From: Eurosta solidaginis
Lineage: Eukaryota; Arthropoda; Insecta; Diptera; Tephritidae
Assembly (NCBI RefSeq): GCF_040869045.1
Contig: NC_090320.1
Span: 255,378,978-255,442,977 of the forward strand
Direction: 5' to 3'
DNA: 64,000 bases
Made by a program: the position numbers and the translations under genes. Positions 10,114 to 20,763 of this stretch are shown here, piece after piece (position 1 is the first letter of the stretch; each line of letters begins with the position of its first letter). The notes below the pieces were generated by a model. The model made no database searches. It was not told where the DNA came from and worked only from the letters and a program-made list of their open reading frames with translations.

Positions 10114-10127
10114 TTGTTCGTGTAAAT
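10114..10127 (+). repeat. LINE target site duplication (right)
   Basis: TTGTTCGTGTAAAT, identical to 8397-8410, directly after the CCTAACCTAACC tail. Confidence 0.85.
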
Positions 10128-10399
10128 GTGAATATCATACCAAGGTGCCATAGCTTCATATGGAAGTGCTCTTTCTTTGCACTTTCATATGAAATTAATT
10201 TTCATATGAATCGAATTTATATGTGATGCCATATGGGAGTGCTATGAAATTTTTTTTTTATATTCAAAGTGTGAATTTGTATTTGTAAAAAAAAACAAAA
10301 GTGCTATAGGTATATAGATATAGGGGTTGAGCAGCTCTGAATTTTGGTAATGTACTATTATTGAATTTTTTAAATTTTTTAAATTTTCGTTATCGGGTT

Positions 10400-10925
10400 T
10401 TTTTTTATAATTGGTCGTGGTCATCAATCAATTTTGCTTACTTTTACCTCGTGTATATATAGTAGCAAGTACACCTTCCCTGCCAGATTTCAATATTATA
10501 TCTTTACGGCTTGTAAAACTTACTTATTTTATATGTGGGCAGCGCCACGCCCATTATCCAAAATTTCACCAAATTTCTATTTATTTCATATTAAGTTTCA
10601 TCACTTTACCTATCTTTGATAATGGCTTATCGCACTTTTCCCATTATTCGAAATTTTCGATATCGAAAAAGTAGGTTTGATTATCGCTAGATTTCGCACA
10701 TTTTCACTACCAATCTTTTTGTGTGCAGATAAACTAGTATAGCAAACTTCATTAGGATACTCCAGCTATGGTGGTAATTAACGACCGGACGGATGCACGG
10801 ATATGGCTCAATCAAAATCTTTTTTTTCGATCCTAATAATTTTGATATGTGGAAGTCCCAATCTATCTCGATTGCTTTATGCCATTACAAACAATCGGTT
10901 TCCCAACGAAGTTACAAGCAAACGC
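10400..10925 (+). repeat. partial copy of the large noncoding repeat family
   Basis: Contains the recognisable order of the family's 3' half: AGCGCCACGCCCATTATCC, TTCGAAATTTTCGATATCGA, then ACCGGACGGATGCACGG and ATGGCTCAATC, and finally a GCCATTACAAACAATCGGTT...CGAAGTTACAAGC end. Open frames here are shadows. Confidence 0.65.
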
Positions 10926-11337
10926 TTTATATGCGCGTAATTACATAAAAGCGATTTTTAGAATAAAACTTCTAGCTGTTAGAATACTTCAACATTTCGA
11001 ATGATTCTGAATGCTCTATTGCCTCGATTTATTTTAAAATATATTAGTCACGTCCGCCGGAAAGCCATACAATATGCCACACAAGTACACTTTCAGAGAA
11101 ATGAAATGCATATTTCAAACACATTTTCGCACTAAATCACTCCAAACCAAATTATCTATGATTGCGTGCATATGCACTTACATATCTACACACATACCAA
11201 CAAACATATTACAAATGCAATTTTAATGTGCTTCATTGTGCCACAAATTGAGAAACAATTTTCAAAATACAAATGAGGAAAAACGACCAAAATTGTGATA
11301 ATATGCAAAATATAAAAAAAAAAAAAATTCCAAATAA
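10926..11337. other. no gene seen
   Basis: AT-rich, no open frame of interest and no clear repeat ends. Confidence 0.5.
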
Positions 11338-11519
11338 AACAAGTAAGGAAGGGTGTAACCGAACATTACATACTCAGCTGAGAGCTTTGGAGACAAAATA
11401 AGGGAAAATCACCATTTAGCAAAATGAACGTAGGGTAACCCTGGAATGTGTTTATATGAAATGGGTTTCAAATGGAAGGTATTAAATGTAAAAGGGAGGG
11501 GGCCATAGTTCTATAGGTG

Positions 11520-11960
11520 GACGCAATTTTGGGACATCGCCATAAAGGTGGACCAGGGGTGACTCTAGAATTTGTTTGTATGATATGGGTATCAAATGAA
11601 AGGCGCTAATGGGTATTTTAAAAGGGAGTGGGCCTTAGTTCTCTAGGTGGACGCCTTTTCGGGATATCGCCATAAAGGTGGACCAGGGGTGGTTAGAATG
11701 GGTTTGTACGATATGGGTATCAAATGAAAGGTGTTAATGATTATTTAAAACGTAGTGGGCCTTAGTTCTATAGGTGGACACCTTTTCGAGATATCGCCAT
11801 AAGGGTAGACCAGGGGTGACTCTAGAATGTGTTTGTACGATATGGGTATCAAAATAAAGGTATTAATGAGGGCTTTAAAAGGGAGTAGGCCTTAGTTGTA
11901 TATGTGAAGGCGTTTTCGAGATATCGATGAAAATGTGGACCAGGGTGACCCAGAACATCA
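11520..11960 (+). repeat. tandem array of about 127-bp units
   Basis: Three to four units starting GACTCTAGAATTTGTTTGTA or variants (near 11561, 11690, 11817, 11941). Each carries ATGGGTATCAAATGAAAGG, GTGGGCCTTAGTTCTAT, and a CCTTTTCGAGATATCGCCAT or close variant. Homologous to the 130-bp array at 63420-64000. Confidence 0.8.
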
Positions 11961-11990
11961 CCTGTCGGGTACCGCTAATTTATTTATATA

Positions 11991-12866
11991 TGGGGTATTC
12001 CATCCCATTTCGACCAATTTTGGACCCGACCCCTTTAGAATTGGCTGAAAGTTTTTCTTATTTTTCTAGCTTACGAAAGACGTTTTTCAGAATTTTTTCA
12101 AATTTTTTCATCCAACTCAAAAAAAGTTATGAATTTAAAAAAAAAACACCGCTTTTGTTTTCAAAATGCTCTAACTTTTTCAAAAATTGACCGTGTGGGA
12201 CCTGTTTTTTTTTTACAAAATTTGTTTTTAAATGTACGTTTCGGAAAAAATACAAAAAAAATTTTAAAGTTTTCAAAACCGGTGCCCAACTCTAAATAAG
12301 TTATCAATTTTAAAAAAACGGTGTTTTTTCAAAATGCTATAACTGTTTTAAAAATTTACCGTTTGGGATCTTTTTTTTTTTTTAAATTTGTTTTTAAATT
12401 TACTTTTCGGAAAAAATACAAAAAAAAATTTTAAGTTTTTTTTTTTCAATTAAAGAAAAACAAAAAAAATATCGGCCCACTCCGGGATTAGTGGGGATGA
12501 TTGCAGAATTGATTGAAGTTTGTTATGAGAAAAAAAAAAATGGCGAAATTCGAAAAATCTCGAAAAACTGGAAAATTACAAAAAAAAACTTTAAAAATTT
12601 TGTTGTATTTTTTCCGAAAAGTACATTTAAAAACAATTTAAAAAAAAAAAAAAAGATCCCAAACGGTCAATTTTTGAAAAAGTTATAGCATTTTGAAAAC
12701 AAAAACGGTGTTTTTTTTAAAATTCATAACTTTTTTTTGAGTTGGATGAAAAAAATTGAAAAAATTCTGAAAAACGTCTTTCGTAAGCTAGAAAAAGAAG
12801 AAAAACTTTCAGCCAATTCTAAAGGCGTCGGGTTCAAAATTGGTCGAAATGGGATGGAATACCCCA
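11991..12866. mobile_element. 876-bp palindromic MITE with long inverted arms, TA target site
   Basis: The left arm starts TGGGGTATTCCATCCCATTT and the right end is its reverse complement. The arms stay complementary for roughly 280-300 bp, through TTGGCTGAAAGTTTTTCTTA, 'TTACGAAAGACGTTTTTCAG' and 'AACTTTTTCAAAAATTGACC'. The uninterrupted host sequence at about 52640-52665 (inverted) shows that TA was duplicated. No transposase is encoded. TA duplication fits a Tc1/mariner-type mobiliser, but this is inference. Confidence 0.85.
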
Positions 12867-14101
12867 TATGTAATACCACGAACAGTATTCCTGCCAATAT
12901 TCCAAGGGTTTTTGATTTCGCCCTGCAGAACTTTTTCATTTTCTTCTACTTCATATAGTAGGTGTCACACGCATTTTACATAGTTTTTTCTAAAATTATA
13001 TTTTGCGTCAATAAACCAATCCAATTACCATGTTTCATCCCTTTTTTCATATTTGGTATAGAATTATGGAATTTTTTCATTTTTCGAAATTTTCGATATC
13101 GAAAAAGTGGGCGTGGTCATAGTCGGATTTCGCCCATTTTTAATGCCAAGATAAAGTGAGTTCAGATAAGTACGCGAACTAAGTTTAGTAAAGATATTTC
13201 GATTTTTGCTCAAGTTATGGTGTTAATGGCCGAGCGGAAGGACAGAAGGTCGACTGGGTATAAAAACTGGGGTTGGCTTCAACCGATTTCGCCCATTTTT
13301 GCGGAAAATAGTTATCGTCATAGAATATATGGCCCTACCAAATTTCACAAGGATTGGTCAATTTTTGTTCGACTTATAGCATTACAAGTATTCTAGACGA
13401 ATTAAATGAAAAAGGGCGGATCTACGCCCATTTGGAAATTTTCTTTTATTTTTGGATTTTGTTGCACCATATCATTACTGGAGCTGAATGTTGACATAAT
13501 TTACCTATATACAGTAAAGATATTAAATTTTTTGTTATAATTTCACCTTAAAAAATTTTTTTTTAAAAGTGGGCGTTTTCGTCATCCGATTTTGCTAATT
13601 TTTATTTAGCACACATATAGTAATAGGAGTAGCGTGCCTGCCAAATTTCATCATGATATATTCAACGGCTGCCAAATTACAGCTTGCAAAACTTTTAAAT
13701 TACCTTCTTTTAAAAGTGGGCGGTGCCACGCCCATTGTCCAAAATTTTACTAATTTTCTATTTTTCGTCATAAGCTTCATCGCTTCATCCGTCTTTGGTA
13801 ATGAATTATCGTACTTTTTCGGTTTTTCGAAATTTTCGATATCGAAAAACTGGGCGTGGTTGTAGTCCGATTTCTTTCATTTTAAATAGCGATCTGAGAT
13901 GAGCGCCTAAGAACCTGCATGCCAAATTTCATCAAGATAACTCAAAATTTACTCAGTTATCATGTTAACGGACGGACGGACATGGCTAAATGAATTTCTT
14001 TCTACGCCCAGATCATTTCGATACATAGAATTCTATACCTATCTCGGTTAGTTTATGCCGTTACGGATTACCGTTATGCGAACAAAGTTGAGTATAAAAA
14101 T

Positions 14102-14689
14102 ACGTAAAATTACAAAAATTTACTTACAAATAAGTGCAAAAGAAATCATAAAGTAATGTGAAGAGTAAAATAAATGGAAAGCGATTGCATTTGCTAAAAA
14201 ATGTGAAATTATAAAAAAATGAAAGCCGAACAACAAAAAAGAAACCAAACTGCAGCATAAAAGGCAAACGAAAAAATAAAAAATTACGAACCATAGAAAT
14301 TTTCAGACGACAGAATGTCGCATAAAAATGTCATTGCCCATTCGTTACGTTTCATTTCACTAAGTGACACAAAAATGCATATGAAGAGATAAGCAAAAAA
14401 AAAAAACTAGAGAGGGAAAATAAAGAAAAATTGCACACAAACATGTGCAATGCAAAAGGTCGAATGCTGCTGTAAAAACGCCCACACATCCCAATCCCCA
14501 CTCGGGAATTTATGTTGTAGATGATTGCATAAATTTGTACATTTGTTAGGATCAACAACTTCACTTTAGGTAATGAAACTAAAATTGGGAGTTTACTTAT
14601 TTTTGGCCTCATGCGAGCGGCCGCATAGCAGACAGTTAAGGTCCCGTAAAGTTAAACAGCAATTTTGTGAACATTAAGTCAAGTTTCTG
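14102..14689. other. no gene seen
   Basis: A-rich sequence with one minus-strand frame (14352-14612) of hydrophobic and low-complexity character, without recognisable domains. No RNA gene seen. Confidence 0.5.
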
Positions 14690-14701
14690 GTTTGGCTGTT
14701 A
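14690..14701 (+). repeat. LINE target site duplication (left)
   Basis: GTTTGGCTGTTA, repeated exactly at 22619-22630. The two copies lie 7.9 kb apart because an LTR element landed inside the LINE. Confidence 0.85.
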
Positions 14702-14708
14702 GGTTAGG

Positions 14709-15716
14709 TTAGGTTGGGTGGTAGCTTCCCGGACAACATGAAGGTCCGTTGTGATACCACATATAATAAACTAAAATAGCGGTGACGTAGATATAACTAC
14801 TTAGAGAATCGTTGGGTAGCACCGATAACCGAATGATCCCGATCTCAACCCTGAATATCTCCTCGGGAGATCCAAGTGAGTCGCGACCGAAATACTTTCG
14901 CCTAGTTCTGACAAAAGCTGGGCAATCAAGCATAAAGTGATTTGGGATTCCACTTCCACAACTGCAGTAGGATGGAGTTTCAAATATATTTAGACGTACC
15001 GCATGGATACCCCTGGGATAGTGCCCTGTCAAAACCCCAATGACCATTGATAGGTGAGCCTTAGTGAACCCAATTATTTCAGCAGACCTCCTGCCATCCA
15101 GTTTCGGCCATAAAGTTCTTGCTACCCTGTAAGACGTAGTGTCCGCCCAACGTTTGCTGAGCTGACTCGAGGCCCAGCTATGGAGGAGCAATCCAAAGGT
15201 GGCTAGCGGAATCCCGAAATCCCTACAGCCATCTTCATCCGGTTCAGTTGTACCGGTTCGGGCTAAGAGATCCGCTTCACAGTTACCCGGAATATCACTA
15301 TGGCCCGGCACCCAGATAATCTTAATTGTAAAATAATTCGATCCAATCGCAAGTGAGGTCAGGCACTCCCAGAACACCCTCGATCGCACTATAGTTTAGC
15401 TCAAGGCCTTTATAGCCGCTTGGCTATCAGAGAAGATGTTAAATTCCCTAACCCTAGTAGCACTGGATAGCATTTCATCCACCGCATCCTTAATCTCAGC
15501 AACTTCCGCTTGGAACATACTGCAGTGATCAGCCAACTTGAACTTACGGCTTACATTTAGCTCTTGACAAAAGACCCCCCCCCCCCCCCCCAACCTTTCC
15601 GTCCAACTTCGACCCATCCGTGAACAAGTTAACTGGTCCCATGCCCCAGATAATTCCTCTTCCTCGGGGGAATGGCTGGGGTGAAGATTGCCTAGGGAGC
15701 AGTCATCGGCATACAA
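14709..15716 (-). pseudogene. LINE RNase H and C-terminal domain, broken
   Basis: The upstream frame (15716-15396) contains ELNVSRKFKLADHCSMFQAE (second RNase H acidic residue) and EFNIFSDSQAAIKALS (third). A stop near 15396 separates it from the next frame (15389-14709), with IIWVPGHSDIPGNCEADLLA carrying the last His/Asp pair. After RNase H come the conserved GVLTGHYPRGIHAV and the Cys-rich CSCGSGIPNHFMLDC knuckle. A run of about 16 C at 15576-15591 lies in the frame and may reflect mutation or an assembly problem. Confidence 0.8.
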
Positions 15717-15824
15717 TAGTCCGTCCTGTCCGAGATAAAGTCGAAACTAGTAAGAAGGCTAGATTGTCCGAAGTCAGAAAGCTCATAACCTATATCACGA
15801 AGCCTGACCAACGACCGGGCCGCG

Positions 15825-16313
15825 AGTTAAGTATGTAATTTCGATTTTAAATAAAACAATATACTTTATTTGTATCTATATGTACTTTAATGAATTCTAA
15901 ACTGAAGTTCATATGCTTCAGTGTAATAGAAGACTAACTTATTTCTATGCTTAATCGTCTATTTATATGCTCTGGTTTCTTTTGTTTAGTGGCTGCTGAT
16001 AATGTTCAAAAAAAGGATCTTGCTGATAATGTTTAAGTAGAAATCTTATCTATGCTTACAATGGTTGAATAGGAATCTTTTGTTCGCTGATACTATTTTA
16101 TTTGGTTTTGTTTATGTTTTGTTTATGTTTGTATTTGGTTTATGTTTAAATAGAAATCTTATCTTTGCTTACAATGTTTTGGTTTCTGATAATGGTTAAT
16201 AGATAGATAGACAATGTTTAAAGAGGACCATACTTTTTATGTAAACTACTGATTCTATATCATACATGGGATGATGTTATCGGTACAGTAGTGTATTTTC
16301 TGTTGCACTAACT
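15825..16313 (-). repeat. LTR (3' LTR of the element), 489 bp
   Basis: Matches 22012-22387 with three substitutions but holds an extra 113 bp, bounded by two near-identical copies of AAATCTTATCTATGCTTACA. Confidence 0.95.
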
Positions 16314-16326
16314 CTCCTCCCTCTTA
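16314..16326 (-). other. polypurine tract
   Basis: CTCCTCCCTCTT on the plus strand is AAGAGGGAGGAG on the coding strand, directly abutting the 3' LTR. This is the usual plus-strand priming site of LTR elements. Confidence 0.8.
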
Positions 16327-16343
16327 AAATTAAATGTCCTCAT

Positions 16344-17734
16344 TTACAATTTGGACTCTAGTAATTTTTGTTTCCTTTCTTCATGGTCTTTTTGACATTG
16401 TATTAGTGCTCTTTGATAAAGTATATTCCTTCTCCTTACTCTAAATTCTAATAATAGTTTGGTTATTGTGATTAATAGGGTTATAATTAATATAGTTATA
16501 AATGTAGTCTTGATTGGATTTTGTTCAATTGGTACAAATATGGATAATATTTCGTCTAGATTATTGAACTTGTATTCTGATTGAGATTCTAAGTATTCTA
16601 ATATATCTAGATTTTCTTTATGCTTTTTATGGAGTATTTTTACCATAGTTTCCCTAATGTTTATATATACTTCGTTATTTAATGTTATATTGGTTTTGAA
16701 ATAAATTGAAAAATCTCCATCTAAAATCTCGTTGTTTAATATATTCAATCCGCTAATAATAATGTTTCCGTTACCATAATTAATAAAGGGTGGATTCTTT
16801 TCTTTTATCATTTTACATTGAGCATTATTTTTCTCTAATATTTGTATTGTACATCCGTCCTTTTTATTCTGCTTACATATAGTTTGATCTATAAAATCTT
16901 TACATTTATTGACTCTTACGTATTGATTTCCTTTACATAAAGCAATATTTTTATCCATAACTAATTTTCCTTTTTTTGAAGCTAATGAGTGGATGTAGAA
17001 TTGTTCACATTTTTCTTTGATTTTTGGGTATTTGTAAACTGTTACAAAGTTTTGTTTGAATTTAACAATTTTAATTTCTGCATATTCTAAAATATTTATG
17101 GTTAAAACATTTGTTTTTTCTTTCGCAATTATTTCTGTAATTTCTTCTAAGTCCAATGAAGTTGACAGGAAGTTGTTATTTTTTGCTAAATTAATTGTAG
17201 TTAGGAGAGTATTAAGTTCATTGTAGACTTCTGTGAGTATTAATTTTTCAGAGAAATCCTTGGGGTTTAATTTGTTTAACATTTTTTCGAAATTACTATT
17301 TATTATTTTTTGTTTATTGTGTCCCTCAATTAGTTGATTGATTCTTGTCTGTATCTCTACTTCATCATCGTGGTCTGGTGTACCTATTATCCATTTTAAT
17401 ATTGTCCCTAAAGCGTTTAATCCTCTTTTAAATCTATTAACTGGATTAATCTGTTTTATTAATATTTCAATTTTTCGGTGTAATATTTTCACTTCAGGAT
17501 TTGAATCTAAATTATATTTTGAGTTTAATATATTTTGGTAAGGTGTTAATATTCTAGTTAAATTTGTAATATGATATAAATAATCATAGCTATCAAATAT
17601 AAAAGCTGGATTCGTTTCTATTAATATATAATCTTTTCCTTTCAGGTCTGTAATACTTGTGTCTGAACTAATTCTGTTTATGCACAGCAAGATTATTATT
17701 ATTGTGAGATTTATTTCTAGTTCGTACGGATGTT
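16344..17734 (-). CDS. env: errantivirus-type envelope glycoprotein (env), F-like
   Basis: The open frame extends from a stop at about 17735 to 16344, about 463 codons. There is no ATG near its start: the frame-opening segment INLTIIIILLCI is signal-peptide-like, and the first convenient codon there is TTG at 17690. Counting from that TTG, RFKR at 86-89 is a furin-type site, followed by GLNALGTILKWIIGTPDHDD. This is the conserved start of the fusion subunit in gypsy-type Env and related baculovirus F proteins. A Cys-rich middle follows, then a hydrophobic membrane segment at about 396-416 and a basic cytoplasmic tail. Errantivirus Env is normally made from a spliced RNA that can supply the start, consistent with the missing ATG. 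The frame appears intact. Confidence 0.85.
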
Positions 17735-20700
17735 ATCTTTGTGTATTATTCTTTTATCAGTTGTTGTGACTGTTTTACCGTTATCCTGTTCAATTATTTT
17801 TTTCATAAATCTATAGTGTTTTTTATTTCTTCGGCTTCTCTTAACGTAAATAATATCACCTTTCTCGTAAATAATTTGTTTGTTCGGTGCCTTCTGTTGG
17901 GTGATATCTCTTTCTTGCTTATAACGAATTCTGTTTCTGATGACTGTATAGTCGTATCCTCCCCTGTTGAAAAAAACGTCCTCGGGTTTATGTCCTGTGA
18001 CCGAGTGAATGGTTTTATTGTACTGTCGTACTGCTTCGAATATTACCTCTTCGTGTTTACCTTTGGTTTCCTTTACTAGTAAGTTAGTTAGCTCCACTAT
18101 TGTGCTGTGCGTCCGCTCTACTTGACCGTTCGTTGTCGAATGTTGTGGTGGCACTGCTGTGTGCTGTATATGTAGTCGATCGTATAAGGATTTTGCTACT
18201 ACATTAACATATGTCTGGTCGTTATCAGTTGTTAGGTTCGTTGCGTATGGGAATATTTGGGATAGTATTTCATTCAAATATATGTATGAGTTTTTCTTAT
18301 CTGGTATTTTTCTTATATAGCAGAATTTTGAGTATCTATCTACTGTAGTTATATATATTTGGTTGTCCAAAAAAAATGTATCCATGTGCAGATGTGTACC
18401 TACTTCATTTGGTATTGGTGTTTTTCCGTAAAATAATTTATTAGGACGTCTGTCGTATTTACATTTTTTACATATCTCACATATTTGTGCTGCCTTCTTT
18501 GCCATATCTCGCATGTTAGGCCAGTAATAGCTCTCAGACAGTTCTTTTATATTATTTCTATAATTTCTATGTGCTCTTCTGTGTATTTGTTCAACTATCT
18601 CATTCTGTTCATTTTCGTCAGTGATGTCTCTGACTAATGCATTTCTTATTACAAAAGTAGTGGTTGGGAAAGTTTGTACTAGTGTAGTTTTTATTTTGTA
18701 TAGAATTTCTTCGGTAGTGATTATGGCGTTAATATTGTTTGGGTGTAGTACGCCTTTAATATCACTTATCAATTGTTCTATAGTTGTGAAGTATATGGTA
18801 TGTCTAAATTTTCCGAATATATTTTTACTTTCTATTCTTACTAATCCATTGTTAGTTTGGATAATAATTTGATTATTAAAATGGTTTAAGCTAGTGCATA
18901 CCCTTCTTATGGTTTCAGTGGGTGAGCTGAGTTGAGAGTGCTGCGATTCTGAGTCGGTTAATTGATTAATTTGTTGCCTACTTAGTGCATCCGCAACGAT
19001 GTTTTGAGAACCTGGTTTGTATACCAATTTGGCACCGTATTCCTCTATTTGGTTTTTCCACCTTTTTAGTTTATTATTAGGGTTCTTCTCTGAAATAGAG
19101 TAGGTTAAGTACTGATGATCCGTATAGATTGTAAGGTCTGATCGTCCATATAAATAGTTTCTGAGTTTTTGTTGTGCCCAAATTATGGCTAATAACTCTT
19201 TTTCGTTTGTGCTATATTTTTGTTCCGTCCCGCTTAGTGTTCTGGATATAAAACAAATGGGATTTCTACCTTGGGATAACACAGCTCCTATGGCAAAATT
19301 ACTTGCGTCCGTGGTTAAATCAAAGGGTTTATTGAAATCGGGTTGAAAGGGTTCGACTTGTGCTTGTAATTCCTTTTTTAATATATTCATCGCTTTTATG
19401 GCTTCCTCATCTAATTTTATTTGCATTCTTTCACTTTGCTTTTTCTTTACGATACCGTTTTCTCCTCTTAAAAACAATGTTATGGGTTTGGTAATCTTGG
19501 CGTAGTCTTTGATGAATTTTCTATAATATCCTGGTAGCCCTAAAAATGATCTTAATTCTTTCAGATTCATAGGCACAGGGTAGTTTTTTATGGTCTCAAT
19601 TTTTTGTGGGTCTACAGTTATTCTGTTATGTTTAATAATATGTCCTAAATATTCAGTGCTGTCTTTGAAAAAATGAGATTTTTCATATGAAATCTTCATA
19701 TTTGCTTGACGCAGTGCATTTATAACAATTCTTATGTGTTCCATATGTTCATCATGTGAAGATGAATATAATAACACATCGTCTATATATACATGTACGA
19801 ATTTTCCTATGTAATTTCTTAATATGTCATCTACGCATCTTTGAAATATTGAAGGTGCATTCTTTAGTCCAAACGGCAGCCTTAAGAATTCATATTTTGC
19901 TCCGTTTATGCTAAAGGCTGTCTTTTCAGTGTCTGACTCCTTGATTTTTATCTGATGGAAACCTGCTTCCAAATCTAGGGTTGTAAAAACAGTTGCTTTA
20001 CCTAAATTCTGTATTGTCATGTTGACATCAGGTATGGGATATCTATCGGTAATGGTTTCGCTATTCAATTTCTGGAAGTCTATGACCATTCTTCTCTTAG
20101 GGTTTCCTAACTCGTCAGTTCCTTTCTTTGGTACAGTCCAAACGGGTGAGTTATAGGGACTCTTACTGGGTTTAATTATATTATTCTCTAGCATTTTATT
20201 TATTTCTTTATTTATGAAATTATTGTCTGAAAAGGGGTAAGGGTACTGTTTCGTCCATATTGGCTCTTCAGTTTTAGTGCGAATCGTGGCTTCAATTGTT
20301 GTTGTAAATGGTAAAATAGGATTTGTTTCCTCATTAATTCTCATAATTTCTTCAACCTCTTTTTTATATTTGCTCTCATCTATTGTGAAATTTACTTGAC
20401 TGACATCCATTTCTTTTTTCTTCTGCTCTGTTCTCCTGACATACATCATTTTATATTCGAACAGATCTATCTTAGCCTTCATTTCTCTCAAGAATTGTTC
20501 TCCTAATATCATATCAAATTCTTTTCATTCTTCGATTTCAAAAAATACTAATTCTTGTCCTAGCATTCTTATCTTCTTAGCTGAGTTTATTGTGTTTGAA
20601 CCATTCAGAGTTCTACTAACAAATTGTTTAACTGGAAAGGTATTTCCATTTGGAATATTTTTCCTAATATAATTTAATGTCGAGCCTGTGTCTATTAAAA

Positions 20701-20763
20701 CTAAAAGTTTTTTATTATCATGTAAAATAATCTGAAGACACGGCAGATTATTTACTCGTCTAA
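17717..20763 (-). pseudogene. pol: errantivirus-type Pol (protease, RT, RNase H, integrase), one in-frame stop
   Basis: The frame enters by -1 shift at 20761. Protease has LIDTGSTLNYI. An in-frame TGA at 20525-20527, just after the protease, breaks the polyprotein; from the ATG at 20512 onward 931 codons are open. Numbering from that ATG, RT has FTTLD (Asp180) and YIDD (242-245). RNase H has Asp402, Glu439, Asp465 and Asp508. The integrase zinc domain has His644, His648, Cys678 and Cys681; its catalytic triad is Asp711, Asp763 and Glu799 (NGQVER). All catalytic positions are present. The frame overlaps the beginning of env slightly. Known role: processing, reverse transcription and integration. 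As written it would not yield a full Pol. Confidence 0.9.
20525..20527 (-). other. premature stop codon in pol
   Basis: TGA on the minus strand, in frame with both the protease (upstream) and RT (downstream); the only stop seen in pol. Confidence 0.85.

Larger units (their letters stand above)
11338..14101 (+). repeat. large noncoding dispersed repeat, near-complete copy with internal MITE
   Basis: Begins AACAAGTAAGGAAGG...GTGTAACCGAACATTACA, followed by the palindrome ACTCAGCTGAG. It ends with TTACCGTTATGCGAACAAAG and GTTGAGTATAAAAA. Order: head, a tandem array (11400-11940), MITE insertion (11991-12866), and repeated 'GTGGGCGGTGCCACGCCCA' and 'TTCGAAATTTTCGATATCGA' modules (from 13080). 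The same order, inverted and without the MITE, occurs at 51360-52917. A third copy starts at 63312. No protein is encoded; Phe/Lys-rich frames are shadows. It is presumably a non-autonomous transposable element. Confidence 0.8.

Noticed and set aside
17338..17541. Plus-strand frames within env and pol (also 17741-18079, 18621-18872)
   Set aside because: Antisense shadows of the well-supported minus-strand retroelement genes.
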